Assembly: GCA_038025085.1 (NCBI GenBank)
Contig: CM076139.1
Span: 46,666,807-46,730,806 of the forward strand
Source of the DNA: Tetragonia tetragonoides
Taxonomy: Eukaryota > Streptophyta > Magnoliopsida > Caryophyllales > Aizoaceae
Length of the DNA: 64,000 bases
Direction of reading: 5' to 3'
Shown: piece after piece, positions 48,201 through 60,462 of the stretch
How positions within the stretch are numbered: position 1 is the first letter of the stretch
Layout of the letters: each line of letters opens with the position of its first letter
Notes under the pieces: generated by a model
Databases searched by the model: none
What the model was told of the DNA's origin: nothing
The model's input: the letters and a program-made list of their open reading frames with translations, nothing else
Made by a program: the position numbers and the translations under genes

Positions 48201-48547
48201 GAAAGCAGCAAAAGAGCTTTCATCAAGACTATAATAATCCCCACATTAAAATTTTCAAAGACCCTGAAATTACTTAACTCATAACGATAAACCTAAAAAA
48301 GCATTACCTAGTAAGAGCACCAAGAATAACCACCGCCATGCCTCGATTATCACCACGAGTGGTCTTAGGCTGATTATCCCCCTTTGTTGATATGTCATCA
48401 TAAAACGCCCGAGCCGTCAGCTTCACGAATCTATATAACAAAAATATGAAGCCTTCAATGAATTCAAAGAACCCAAATTATTGAATACAGAATTCCAAAG
48501 AAGAAAATGTGAAACTTGTACCTGTTAAACGGCTCCATACTAGTCAT
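39201..48547 (-). CDS. GTF2E1: Transcription initiation factor IIE subunit alpha (TFIIE alpha), with two apparent indels
   Basis: Ten exons in coding order: 48522-48547, 48308-48430, 47464-47584, 47004-47130, 45399-45508, 45130-45313, 41299-41484, 40874-41078, 40575-40776 and 39201-39313. The N-terminal winged-helix region reads [20 protein letters not shown] and [17 protein letters not shown]4 zinc ribbon has CPNC (about 164-167) and CESC (about 189-192). Then come a basic [16 protein letters not shown] helix, [15 protein letters not shown], and the acidic end [18 protein letters not shown] alpha works with TFIIE beta in the RNA polymerase II pre-initiation complex, recruiting and stimulating TFIIH (family knowledge). 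Corrected length is about 465 residues, normal for plants. As read, two bases are missing at the end of exon 4 (GCAG where GCACAG is expected) and one T is extra in exon 8 near 41030. These are either errors or real lesions. Confidence 0.9.
39395..39666. mobile_element. Tourist-like MITE, 272 bp, in TFIIE alpha intron 9
   Basis: Near-perfect inverted termini GGGGGTGTTTGGCCAAGCTT / AAGCTTGGCCAAACACCCCC are flanked by TAA (39392-39394 and 39667-39669). Pairing continues inward (cttcaaatttc / gaaatttgaa), so the whole element could fold on itself. Confidence 0.92.
39970..40538 (+). mobile_element. 5'-truncated RTE-type LINE remnant in TFIIE alpha intron 9
   Basis: The plus strand encodes the C-terminal signature [16 protein letters not shown], then [15 protein letters not shown], and after a frameshift [15 protein letters not shown]. 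The conserved RTE 3' end then follows (ggggtaaggctgcgtacatctga, ctccccagaccccgc) with a (TTG)n tail ending near 40538. A long TTTA-rich stretch interrupts the 3' UTR. A second tail-like piece at about 39858-39885 may come from another copy. Confidence 0.8.
42690..43215 (-). pseudogene. ycf1: Nuclear plastid DNA insert (NUPT) from ycf1, in TFIIE alpha intron 6
   Basis: The minus strand encodes fragments of plastid Ycf1/Tic214: in one frame [31 protein letters not shown] and [13 protein letters not shown], and further upstream in other frames [17 protein letters not shown] and NPIDEICT. Frameshifts and stops separate the parts. The tract sits inside an intron of a nuclear gene, so it is a decayed plastid-to-nucleus transfer. 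Boundaries are approximate. Confidence 0.8.
44065..44359. mobile_element. Tourist-like MITE, 295 bp, in TFIIE alpha intron 6
   Basis: The inverted ends share GTTTACTTGCTTGCAATCAA and its complement, with a few unmatched bases at the very tips. They are flanked by TTA (44062-44064 and 44360-44362). The interior is a long imperfect palindrome (gatgtaatcaa / ttgattgcatc). Confidence 0.9.
45130..45313 (-). other. GTF2E1: TFIIE alpha exon 6 (end of zinc ribbon and basic helix)
   Basis: Listed separately because it is the best-conserved part of the gene and its reading frame is uninterrupted. It encodes [20 protein letters not shown] through the second Cys pair, then [20 protein letters not shown]. 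The intact frame here argues against long-standing decay. Confidence 0.85.
45538..45795. mobile_element. Tourist-like MITE, 258 bp, in TFIIE alpha intron 4
   Basis: Inverted ends GGCTATGTTTGGCA / TGCCAAACATAGCC are flanked by TAA (45535-45537 and 45796-45798). The interior is full of agctacagct words in both orientations, making it strongly self-complementary. Confidence 0.9.
46075..46852 (+). repeat. Direct ~220-bp duplication around a MITE fragment, TFIIE alpha intron 4
   Basis: 46075-46292 and 46629-46852 share tccgtacagtgaagtatct, tgaggtgaaatgaagaaccg and ggcaacaatgagcatgactg in the same order. Between them (about 46430-46620) is a fragment with cagttcagttcagttc runs and tttttattcc...tatgtcattgg, related to the MITE at 34524-34792. 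Confidence 0.75.
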
Positions 48548-49023
48548 TTTCGCTAGTGAAATCCGCGATAGTTCACAGACTTCCTCAACAATTCAGTAAT
48601 CAAAACACCGAATCAATCTGAAATTACATGAATTGGACGCATACAGAATCAATTAGGGTTACGAAAAACTGCTTTCTTTTAATATCAATGAGAATTAATG
48701 TTCTCTGAGATTCGAATTGTTGAAATTAGGTTACAATTAGAATAAAAAGCCAGAGGAAACTTAAATAAATAATTTAATTGATTAATTAACCAAAACCCTT
48801 TCACTCAATTAATGTCTCTTCTATCATGTTGTTTCACAAAATCCTAAATTATAAACCCTAGAATTGAAGTTCAAGAGAGATTAGATTGAATTTATAAGAA
48901 GAGAATGGAGAAGAGAAAGATGCTGACCGTGGTGATGAGAGAGAAAGAGAGTATGAGTGAGATTGGCCGGCGATATGAGAGAGAAAGAGACCTGAGGATT
49001 TGTTGGGAGGGAGTGCTCGCAAG
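48548..49023 (-). promoter_or_regulatory. TFIIE alpha leader and proximal promoter
   Basis: The region upstream of the start codon holds a pyrimidine-rich patch on the coding strand (CTCTCTTTCTCTCTCA, about 48940-48995), common near plant transcription starts. No clear TATA box was found. Confidence 0.4.
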
Positions 49024-49691
49024 TAGGGGTGAGCGCAATCGGGTACCTACCGCTTATTGATTATTCAGAATTGAAATTGGATCTACTGATTCCTAATTTC
49101 TAAGAATTAGAATTGGTTGTACCAGTTTCAAAATCTTAGGAATTGGAATTGGTTGCACCGGGTACCCATCAATTTCTGGGTACCCAAGTCTACATCAAAT
49201 CCAAATTTTATTATTTTTTAAAATCAAATAAATGTATATTTTAATAATAAAAAAGTATTATATATTATATTACACTAACAAATATTAATTTTTCAAGATA
49301 CCGCAAACATAAAATCAAATATTACAATCAAAATTCTTAACATTGTAAATCAAAATTTAAATAACGTATATAAATATTTAATTACTAATATTAAAAATAC
49401 AATCATTAAAACATTAAAATTACAAATACAATTTTTTAAACCACTAATCTTACTAGAAAATCACTCTTTTTATACTATCAAAAAAAAAAGATCTTATATT
49501 TTTTTTTCACTAGGTACCCAACCGATTCCAGTTTCCAAAAGTCAGGAATTGGAATTGGAATTGGTTGGCACCAGTTCCTATTTTTGGAAATTGGAATTGG
49601 AATTGGTTAGATAGGTTCCGATTCCGAAACCATCAGTTCTGAACCAATTTCAGTTCCGATACTGGGTACCCGGATTTTCTGCTCACCCCTA
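49024..49691. mobile_element. hAT-like MITE, 668 bp, upstream of TFIIE alpha
   Basis: Inverted ends TAGGGGTGAGC / GCTCACCCCTA are perfect over 11 bp. The flanking 8-mers CTCGCAAG and CTGGGAAC agree at only 5 of 8 positions, so the duplication is decayed or absent. The interior repeats ggaattggaattggtt and gggtaccc words in both orientations and has no ORF. Confidence 0.75.
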
Positions 49692-50600
49692 CTGGGAACT
49701 GTGAGAATTTCAATTGTGATGCCAAGGGGGCGCGTTTGGGCTATATTGGGAGTTGGGCGTAGTCGGTAAAAGCTCACGACACAAACTGAACATGAAATAA
49801 ATTAATTAGTATTGAGAATTTTGACACAATTACTTAATGAATTGGTACGTGTAATCTATTTAGTTAAATAGGTTAGGTTATTATTGAGATTTTAAATACG
49901 AATTTGACACGCACTGATTCAACTATTCAAACATGTATCATTATACTAATAATAATATTTTTTTAAAAAAATCAAATCTACAAAATTCATAAGCTTTTTT
50001 CTTTTTTTCTTTTTTGTAAGGTGAGGAGGATCACTCGAGTGCTGACCTATCTCGAGTAGAGCTTAAAAACGGGCTTGAGCCGAGCAGGTTGGATCTTTAT
50101 CATTTTACACAATTATGTTATATTGTTATCCATACCCGTTCATTTTCCGGGCCAAATGAACCGGTGTCATGGAACGACCCGCCCTTAATCAACTCTAATC
50201 TCGGGATAAAACCATGGAGCAAGTGGCTAGACATTTGGAGGGAAGGGGATAAAGGCCTAAAGGGTAAGGGAATTCTCAATTGCCAAGCCGAAGGTTGAAT
50301 ACCCTTAGACCAACCTATGTCGATGAATTTATTAAGACTGATTAATACATCAATGGAAACTGAAATTCTAAACTCTTTACTACATTTTTATTTATTTCTT
50401 ATGTTATATGTATTTTTTTTTTTTTATAACCTGAAAAGAGTTTAGATATATTGCTTTAAAGTTTTAAAATTTTAAGCTAGTTAATATGATCATCTGAATT
50501 ATTAAACAGGTCGGATTAGTGTTGAATGTTTTTGATATGATTAATAAAAGGGTTAAATTAGTACCGAGAGGTGTATGACACGATTATCTTTGACATGAAC
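49692..50600. other. Intergenic DNA, no gene seen
   Basis: No supported gene, RNA or repeat. A 69-codon ORF at 50089-50298 has no recognisable motif. Confidence 0.5.
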
Positions 50601-50926
50601 TGTAACGACCCGGTCTAGCTAAGTGATTAATTATGCTTAATCACGATTAGGCCCAAGATTAAAGCAGGATTAATATACTTAATAATATTGCATCATTTAT
50701 TTATAATTAAGTTGTCCGGGTTGTTACCGCCATATCCACCCGAGGGTGGATATTAGGCTTAATGAAAAGTAGTTTACATAAACATCCAACAAGAAAATAA
50801 AAACTAGATTATTACATATAAACATGTCTTCACAATCAAGCAACCAAAGAAGAAACATAAGGCCTTGATCCTTCCCATGCACACACGTTCCACCATCAGA
50901 CTACTCCAAAACGTTACCATGCATTA

Positions 50927-53808
50927 TGTAATACCCCATTATTTTTATTCATTTTAGAATAATAATTACATAAAGAGAAAAATGCAATTTCGTATTTAAA
51001 ATAATTAATTGGGCTCATAAATGTTTTAAGTGCCTAATTAATATTGGATTTTAGTTTTGGACCTCATTAAATGTAATTGGGCCAAAATAAATAAAAGAGA
51101 TTGGGCTCTATAATTTTCGGAAGTGACCGAAAATTATAAGGCACCAATGGGCCTTATTTTCGGCCATCCTAGCCGAAAATAGGGATTGATTTTGCTGATT
51201 TTATTTTCAAAATTTGGTTTCCTAAAATCTTGGTTAGTGGAGGGAAGTTAGGAGAGTTTTTAGGAAAGAATAAGTTTAGTTAAGGAAGAAGTGTATTTGG
51301 GCTCCTAAATACACTCAGCTTCCAAACTTAACTGACTCTTTACCAAACCAAAAAAAAAAAAGCGCTCTCTCTCTCTACTACTCACACGACCGAAATTCCC
51401 AAGAGCAAAAAGAAGGAGAAAGTTCATCACTTTTCACAATCCATCTTGCTCAGTTTTAATCCTTTGAATTTTCAAGTAAGTGTTCTAAATTTGTTTCCTT
51501 TGATTGTTAAAAGCTTTTAGATTCAATTCAAGTATGTTTTTATGAACCCTAGCTTTTGTATGGGTAAACCCCAATTTAGTTTTGCCTAGGGTTTGCTAGA
51601 TTCTATTAATTGTACACGATAGGATCATGATTAGGGTTTGGTTTGTGATTTTTATTGAATTGAATCAAGTTTGAATTCAAAAGGTTAGATCTTTGTAATT
51701 TAATTAAATCTGAATATTTATTAATTTTAGATTTAATTAGATTAGGGTTTGTTAAATTTTAGATTTAATTAGATTAGGGTTTGTTAAATTGATTATAAAA
51801 TAAAAAAAATAAAAAATTTAGTGTCACACGGCCGAACCTGCGCGACGCACGGCCCAACCGTGCGGCGCTGCAGCACCGTTGCTAGCGGCCGTGCGCCGCC
51901 AGGCACCAGCCGGCGGGCCACCAGCGGGTCTGCTGGTGGTGGGGCCCGCTGGTGGTGTGATGGTGATGTTGTTTGGGTGTTGACTTGCTTTGACTTGTTG
52001 ACTTGTTCTAGGGTTTTGGAAAGTTTCCTAATTTGGTTTATGTAAATTTTATTTTTTTGGAAACTTTGAGCATGCATGAGTATTGAAATTTCCAGTAACT
52101 TAATTAATTAAATTAAGGGTACTAAATCATCTTTAAAGTTTAATAAAGTGGTTTAGAAGTCAAGGCATTGACTATTGTTGTATTGTGGATTTGTTAGGAC
52201 CCGTTGACCGCGCTTGAAATGTAAGGAGCTTACGTTATTGATTGTCGTGTTTGCCTATTGCTAAGGTAATTCATGTCTAGATGAATTATGTAATCTCTTT
52301 GTCAAAATTCATATCTATTGGGATTTGTCTTCATTTGTCTAGTATTGGGTTGAGAATGTGAATCCATATTTGGACTTGTGAGTATTTTGAAAAGCGATAA
52401 TTAATGTTTATTTCCTTGTGATAATTCGTATAGAATTATATGTTAGTGAATGCATGTATTATGTTGGAAATTCACTTGGTGTAGCAATGTCTACTTGTTA
52501 ATATTCATGTGAGGAGATGCATGTTTTATTATAGGTTATTGAACGAAAATTATGTTAATAATTGTTCAATTGGATATAGCTCGGAATTGCTATTTTGGTA
52601 TCATGTTAGTAAGCATGTGGATTCATGTTAGAAGCATGTTAATTCAATAAGTTGATATGAACTTGGACTATTGAATAGGTGGTTTTGAATTGAGGCCTAG
52701 ATGTCATTCATGTAATATGTCATCGGAATTTGTAACCATATTGTGTTACTTGAGTGCCAAGATTATGTGTATTACTTGTTATGTGATCACCATATTAAAT
52801 TGAATTGAGAGTTAAGACTTCTTTGGTAATGGATCCACCGAAGGATGCGAATGGGAATTTGTCACTTGTAGCGTTGAGTGGTTCCATTGGTTATGGCCTC
52901 AATGTTTGGAAATCTTGTATCCATATATGATGATTGGGCGAGTGGTTCTCCAGAACAGTTCTTCCTGTAGACTTTAGGGTCGAAGGAGGGTGTACATACT
53001 AAGGAACACTAGAAGTACTTCAGGAGTCATCTATACTCCAGGACAGTTGATCCCTCTTTTGCCACTGTGCACGGGACTAAGATCCTATTGAATCGACTGC
53101 TGTTGGTTTGACAATTCATGCGATTCTCTTCTCTCTAACAAACTTGGCTAATGGACAATAATAAATACTGAGATTTATTATTTGGTGATTATGCGTGTCT
53201 TTACTTTTAAAGCATGTTGTCTTTATTTTTAAAGCATGATTATTATTGAACTAAGCATGTTGGTTTAACTTGGAGACTGAGATGGATTATGTGGTTATGA
53301 ATTACTCAGCGTCGCTGATTAGTTGTTTTTCTTTTTACTTGTGTTTGTTGTCCATTTCTCTTCAATTGTGGACCTATGATGAACCTCTATGGAATTCGTC
53401 TATATTGGGGAGTAGATTGACAGGATTGTAGCTCGAGGAGTAGAGCTAGTGAAGGCGTGCCAAGAAGATAGTATATCTTCTAAAAACATTTAAATTATTG
53501 TTTAGTTGGAACTACTATTTATTGAGATTTTTATTTATTGTAATGAGATTAATTCCCTTGCATGAGAATTAATAAGTTTAATATTTCTATTTCATTTGGA
53601 TTAATTGTTTAAAGTTAGTTGGAAAAGATAGTTATTATTTAATTATCTATTACGTTTGTTTGGGGACACTAGCATTAGTTTTCTTTTTTAGTCTCGTATT
53701 TAATTTGAACATTAAATACGGCGGTAGCGATTCAAATTTTCAGGGTTTTTCCGCAACAACTCGTGATTCTAAATGGTTTTAAATTAGACGAAAATTCGGG
53801 GTGTTACA
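50927..53808 (+). mobile_element. Nested solo LTR (2.88 kb) within the chromovirus LTR
   Basis: Starts TGTAATACCCC and ends GGGGTGTTACA. It is flanked by CATTA (50922-50926) and CATTC (53809-53813), a 5-bp duplication with one change; the intact partner LTR reads gcattcaatac there. No internal gag-pol and no second LTR copy are present, so this is a solo LTR left after recombination. Its size fits a long-LTR Gypsy family. The strand is not determined. Confidence 0.75.
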
Positions 53809-54006
53809 CATTCAATACAAATCAAGAGAGAAAATTAGCGGAAAGCTAAGTAATTTCACCCCATTTCGTAAAAATAATAATAGAGTTTATATTAGATTAA
53901 ATAATTGTAATAATTGATAAAAGTAGATAAATGATAGAAATAACCTTTGCAAGTCTCGGTTAGGACATAGGCATTTACTTATAATAATAAGATCGTTAGT
54001 TAATAA

Positions 54007-54128
<122 letters not shown>

Positions 54129-56928
54129 CTTGTATTGAAGCATATACATATATAAGCACATATGTATATATATACGCATATTCGAGTATTTAGTAATGGT
54201 AATAATAAATATAGATTTCAACATAGTCTTCCCTAGTCCATAATTGCGAATTTAGAAAATATAACACTAGAAATTTAGTTAGACTAAACTCCCTTAATTT
54301 TGAATGTTAGGTGATATATAAGAGCATGCATGTCTTGCTTATTCAAAATACAAGCCAAAATCCATCATCATGACCTTTAGTCATATTCATCATCATAATA
54401 TATCATCTTGGTCATTTTGCCATATAATCATCATTTAGACTTATTGTCTCAATATTTCATATACTTGGGTATTATAACCCCACAATTTCATTTTATAGTG
54501 AGCTCACTTCCAAAACATGCTCTTCAAAATTCTAAGGGCGCTACTCTTAGAATCATATCACAAAAATGCTTATCCATGTAGATTCATATATAAAAATTAC
54601 ATGAATAAGACTTAGGGTTAGTTGCATGTCCATATTTACTTACTATATGAACAAGTCTTATAATTGTTCTTCAACATAATCTCTCTTTGAACATAATTAC
54701 CGAATTGAACTACGTTTATAATCCAATCTTTCGTTTATTGAGTCCATTTCGAAGCATAGGTCATTAACATATTCATTCATGACCTTGTACCATGACCTTA
54801 AGACACCTCTAATCCTTATAAACACCTCATTCAATTAATTAGCTCATGGTATAATCAATATATAGTTTATTATAACTATATTTACATATATATATATATA
54901 TATACATATATATAATTCTTCTTTCCTTTAATTTAAAGAGGTATCCCTACTTCACAACTGGAGTTTATAAAGTCTAAAACTTTGAAAATAAACTTTCAAT
55001 CGTCCACATATATCATTCGGTCCATATAATCATCCAAATATTTATTAAATCATTTCACAATTTCGAAATCAATATAAACTAATTACAAAAATTAAGATTT
55101 AATCATCAAGGTAAGTTTCGAATCAAACATTAATCATAAAATCAAATGTTATTTTTATAAAACTAAGATCATCTCATTAACAATCAAAACAATGATCTTT
55201 CCAAGACTAAAGGGGGAAAATAATGGACATGAAAAATTAACTTTGAAGATCAATTCACAAGCTCTAATCTCTCTTCTCCTTCCTTTCCTCCTTAACCGAA
55301 TCTCCCTTGGGGATTTTAAGTTCAAAGACCAAAATTAATCTTTCTAAAATTTAATTCTTCTTGTTCATATTAAATAGATCTTTATAAAATCCTAATTTCA
55401 CATCATTTTCGGATTTTTGGGGTTTTTAAGTGAATTTTCTGTTTTTAGGGTTTTAACTTATAAATTTCGAAAATTCATCTTGTAACAAATATTGCTTAAA
55501 ATCGACATGCAATTATACTAGGGTCTAGGACTATCTTAAATGATATTGTTTCAACTTGATTTTTGTCCGAAAGTCGAGATTAATAACCTTTGTTTAGGTC
55601 TTTTATGGTTTTGTTTTGATTTATTTCATTTTCGAAATCTTTGACTAAAAAGGGTTTGAGAATTCTTTACCTCTCTTGAGCTCCCTTGGGTGAGCTTCAA
55701 CTTGTAAATTCTTGAACTTTGATGGAAGATTTCGAATGACACATGAAGATTAGGATTGTATTTTTTTTTTTTTTTTTTTGATTAAGCAAAGGAAAATGAT
55801 TTAGAAATTTAAATTGGAAGTTGTAAAGGTTTTTACCTTTCCTTCTTTCTTCTTCTTTCTTTCTTCTTCTTCTTTCTTTCTTCTTCTTCTTCCTTTCGTC
55901 TTTCTCTCTTTTTCTCTCTTTGTTTTCTCTTTCTAAATTTTCTGATTTTGAGTGTAGGAGAGTGTATGGGAGGTGTTAAGATTTTCAGAATTTCAAAAGA
56001 CTTGGAAGAGATATTATTTTTATTTTTTTTTATGGCTTGGTGTCTTGTGCCATTTTCGTTTGGTTGAAGAAGAGTAGGGAGGGGTAGTGTTTACTTGTAG
56101 AAATTATCAAGAATTGGGGAAGAGTAAAAGCAATATTGCTAATGATGATTTAGGGGAGAAGAAGCTTTTGGTGAGATTGGGCAATTTTAAGTGATTTGAT
56201 TTCTCCTTAAATTCTCTTTGTTTTTCCTTCCCTTTTTCTTCTTCCTTCACCCGGTTTCCCTCCCCTCTTTATAGTGCATTTTTGCTGATTTTTTCCTTGT
56301 TTCATTTGCTCTCTCATGCTCTCACATGAGATTATTATAATTATTTCATCCTTCTCACACATTCTAATGTCTTTTTATTTTATTCCAAACATTTCCCTTC
56401 TCATGTGCACAAACCGTAATCCTCATGCAAAACCAATGAGTCACATACATCAAAACCATGGGTTGTGATTTTCTGATTTTTGGCTTCTATTTTTAGGTGG
56501 TGCCACCTAAGGGGACACTTGGCTATATAGGGAAAGTGTAAATATTTGTTAGATATATAATAATAGGGTGTGATCATGTTATGAAATAGTGTCAAGTTTT
56601 CGCAAACCTCCCTTTTGCTTCTTACGGCAAATCCATGTAGTTTTAGGAATTTAATTTAGCTTTAGTTGTTTATTTATAGGTAAATCAAGTAATTAAAGGA
56701 TTAATCAAACATTTAACGAAATCCTAATGATTTCGTATATTATAGCCTTAAATTGCGAGATTGAATAATAACAAGAACAATAACGAAAAGATAAGGAGTA
56801 ATTATTTACGTATAATCACATAATTAAGATTAAAATAGCTAGTTTAAAGACTAATAAAAGTCTAGATTTTTCGGGTTATTACAGTCTACCCCCCTTAAAA
56901 TAAGTTTCGCCCCGTAACTTTAAATAGG

Positions 56929-59900
56929 CTAACCTTCAGAAAAGTGGTAAGGGTGTTTTGCTTGCATATCTGCTTCCGACTCCCAAGTTGCTTCTTCTAA
57001 AGTTTGGCTTCTCTAGAGTACTTTGACCAGTGGGGTAATCTTGTTTCTCAGCTTTCTTTCTTTGTGATCTAAAATGGCCACCGGTATTTCCTTATACGAC
57101 AAACTTCTAGTCATCTCTAATGGCTCGGGTAGTGGAGTCTGGCTTCCGTCGGGTAAATGTTTTCAGAGTTGGGATACATGAAAGACATTGTGCATGTTCT
57201 CATATTCCGGGGGTAATTCAATTTTGTAGACTACCTCACCGACTCGCTCAATTATTCGGTAGGGTCCTACGTATCTAGGGTTGAGTTTTCCCTTTTTCCC
57301 ATATCTTTTTACTCCTTTCATCGGAGATACCTTAATCATAATTTTATCCCCAACTTGGAATTCTAAAGGTCTCCTCCTCTTATCAGCGTAGCTTTTCTGT
57401 CGGTCTTGAGCTGCCTTCAGCTTGTCTTGGATAATCCGGACTTGCTCTATTGTATCATACACCACGTCGGGTCCTAGCACTAAAGTCTTGTCGGTTTCGA
57501 CCCAACACAAGGGACTCCGACATTTCCTCCCATAAAGAGCTTCGTAAGGAGCTCGATCAATACTGGCGTGGTAATTGTTGTTGTACGAGAATTCTATCAA
57601 AGGCAATTGTTTCTCCCAATTCCCTTGAAACTCTAAAGCAAAAGATCTCAACATATCTTCTAATGTCTGAATGGTTCTTTCAGTCTGGCCATCAGTGACG
57701 GGATGAAAAGTCGTACTAAACTTAAGTCTTGTTCCGAAAGCGGCTTGAAGTTTTTCCCAAAAATGAGATAAGAAACGAGTGTCTCTATCTGAAATGATAT
57801 CCTTGGGTACTCCATGTAATCTGACAATATCTCTCACATAAGCATCTGCTAATTGGTTCAAATTCCAGGTGTCTTTCATAGCTATAGACCTAGATACTTT
57901 CGTCAGTCTATCCACTATTACCCAAATGGTATTCATTCCTCTCACCATGGTAGGCAATCCAGTGACAAAGTCTATTGATACAGAATCCCATTTCCACCCT
58001 GGTATCTCTAAAGGTTGCAATAACCCTCCGGTAATCTGGTGTTCACTCTTCACTTTTTGGCAGGTAAGGCATTTGGCTACAAAGTTGGCTACATCTTTCT
58101 TCATTCCTTTCCACCAGAAATAAGGTCGTATATTTCAATACAGTTTGGTATTCCCTGGGTGTACTGAGTAAGGGGTTTTGTGAGCTTCACTCAAAATTTT
58201 CTCTCGCAATTCCTCACTTTGTGGGACACATAATCTCCCTCTAAATTTCATGCTACCATCTTCACATTCCTCAAATTCTTTTTCTTTCCCTTCTTTTATC
58301 AACTCCTTGATTTTCAAAATTTCGGGATCATTTTTCTGAAATTCTCGGATTTCATCAAACAGTGTGGGTTTGAGACTAAGCATGTGAATGATCTCCCTAG
58401 GTTCACCTGGTTTGACTAACTCGAGGTTCATCTGTTGGATTTCTCTCTTTCTAAAGGACGAGATGTAGAATGATTAGTTTTTCTACTAAGTGCATCAGCC
58501 ACAACATTGATTTTTCCTTCATGGTATCTAATCTCCAAGTCATAGTCCTTCAACAATTCTAACCATCTCCTTTGTCTCAAGTTTAACTCTCTCTGGGTAA
58601 AAATGTATTTCAAGCTCTTGTGATCAGTGTATAAGTAACACTTAGCTCCGTAAAGATAATGTCTCCAAATTTTCAAGGCAAAGACAACGACAGCTAACTC
58701 TAAGTCATGGTTAGGGTAATTAACCTCATGTGGTTTTAATTGTCGGGACGCATAAGCTATCACTTTACGGTTCTGCATGAGAACGCATCCTAACCCATTT
58801 TTAGAGGCATCACTAAACACTTCATAATCTTCCTCTTCGTTTGGTAAGGTTAAAACAGGTGCAGTGGTTAACTTGGTTTTTAGTTCTTGAACGGCTATCT
58901 CACATTCAGCACTCCAATGAATTTTTGCGGTTTTCCTCAAAAGTTTGGTCATAGGTTGGGCTATTCTGGAAAAATTCTTCACAAATCGACTATAATACCC
59001 AGCCAATCCTAAAAAGCTTCAAATTTTAGTAACATTGGAGGGACTGGGCCATTCTTTTACTGCCTTAATCTTTTCAGGATCTGCTGATATACCCTCTCTA
59101 GAAATGTTGTGGCCTAAAAAGGCTACTTCCTCAATCCAGAATTCACACTTCGACAATTTTGCATACAGTTGATTTGCTCTCAAGATTTCTAAGACTATCC
59201 TCAAATGGTTTGCGTGTTCTTCCCTATTCTTAGAATAAATAAGAATGTCATCAATGAAGACTACGACAAATTTGTCTAAGTATGGATGAAAAGTCCTATG
59301 CATCAGGTCCATGAAAGCTGCAGGTGCATTGGTCAAACCAAAGGGCATTACTGTAAATTCATAATGACCGTATCTAGTCCTAAAGGCTGTTTTTGGTATA
59401 TCCTCCTCTTTAATTCTCAACTGGTGATATCACGACCTCAAGTCTATTTTCGAAAATACTCTCGCGCCTTTGAGTTGGTCAAATAGGTCGTCTATTTTGG
59501 GTAAAGGGTATTTATTTTTGATGGTAACCTTATTTAACTCTTGGTAATCTATACATAACCTCAAACTTCCGTCTTTCTTCTTCACAAATAGCATTGGGGC
59601 TCCCCAAGGTGAAAAACTTGGTCTTATGTACCCTTTCTCTAATAACTCCTCTAGCTGATTTTTCAATTCTTTCATTTCAGCGGGGGCCATTCTATATGGT
59701 GCTTTCGAAATTGGGGTTGTTCCGAGAATTAAATCAATGGTAAATTCTATGATTCTTTTCGGGGGCATTCCAGGTATTTCTTCGGGAAAGACATCAGGGA
59801 AATTTGAAATTACAAGTATTCTGACTAAGTCATTTTCTTTTGGTGTTGACTCGGTCAAGGCACTCAAATAAGCTCGAAATTCCTTTCTAACTTGTGTAAC

Positions 59901-60414
59901 ACCCAATTGAGATAAAACCCCGGTTCGCGGTCTGGTGTCTACCCCTTTATACGTGACTCTCTCTCTCGAAGGAGTTTCTAAGTTGACTTCTTGTGAAAGA
60001 CAGTCAATTCTAGCATGGTACCTACTGAGCCAGTCTATTCCCAATATAGCATCAAAATCTTTCAAATCAAACTGTATGAGATCCCCAGGTAAATTCTTGT
60101 TGGTAATGTATATAGGACAATTTCGGAATAACCGGTCACAGGTTACTGATATTCCTCCAGGTGTTGTGATGTTAATTTTATGTGAGGTATTTGAGATTAA
60201 TTTATTTTTCTCACAAAAAATTTTTTGTTGCTAAGAATGATCTAGATGCACCAGAGTCAAATAATACTACAGCAGGGTGTGAGTATATGAGAAATGTACC
60301 AGGGACGACAATGGGGTTGGTATCGGCTTCTTGGTGGTTCATCACATGGATCCGGCCTTTGTTGTTTCCCATAGTTTGGCTAGTACTAGCCAAATTCCCT
60401 GGTTGTTGGATCAT
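56929..60414 (-). pseudogene. Chromovirus pol (protease, RT, RNase H, integrase, chromodomain), broken
   Basis: Protease: VVLFDSGASRSFL. Reverse transcriptase: [13 protein letters not shown] and the catalytic [13 protein letters not shown]. RNase [15 protein letters not shown] and VADALSRK. Integrase: HHCC-type [28 protein letters not shown] and the downstream Glu in [14 protein letters not shown], then GPY/F (RYVGPYRI) and FHVSQL. The chromodomain ends near 56932. Premature stops: 59430-59432, 59019-59021, 58135-58137, 57163-57165 and 57013-57015; frameshifts lie near 60215 (A/T homopolymers) and 58430. Several stops replace Trp or Arg codons by G-to-A or C-to-T changes. Confidence 0.92.
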
Positions 60415-60462
60415 GGTTCTCTGGGTAGTGGTGGTATTCCTCTAGTCTCTCACCCCTGCCAA

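Noticed and set aside
51821..52077. ORFs on both strands in the GC-rich part of the solo LTR
   Set aside because: Low-complexity composition, no motif, and they overlap a hairpin in LTR DNA.
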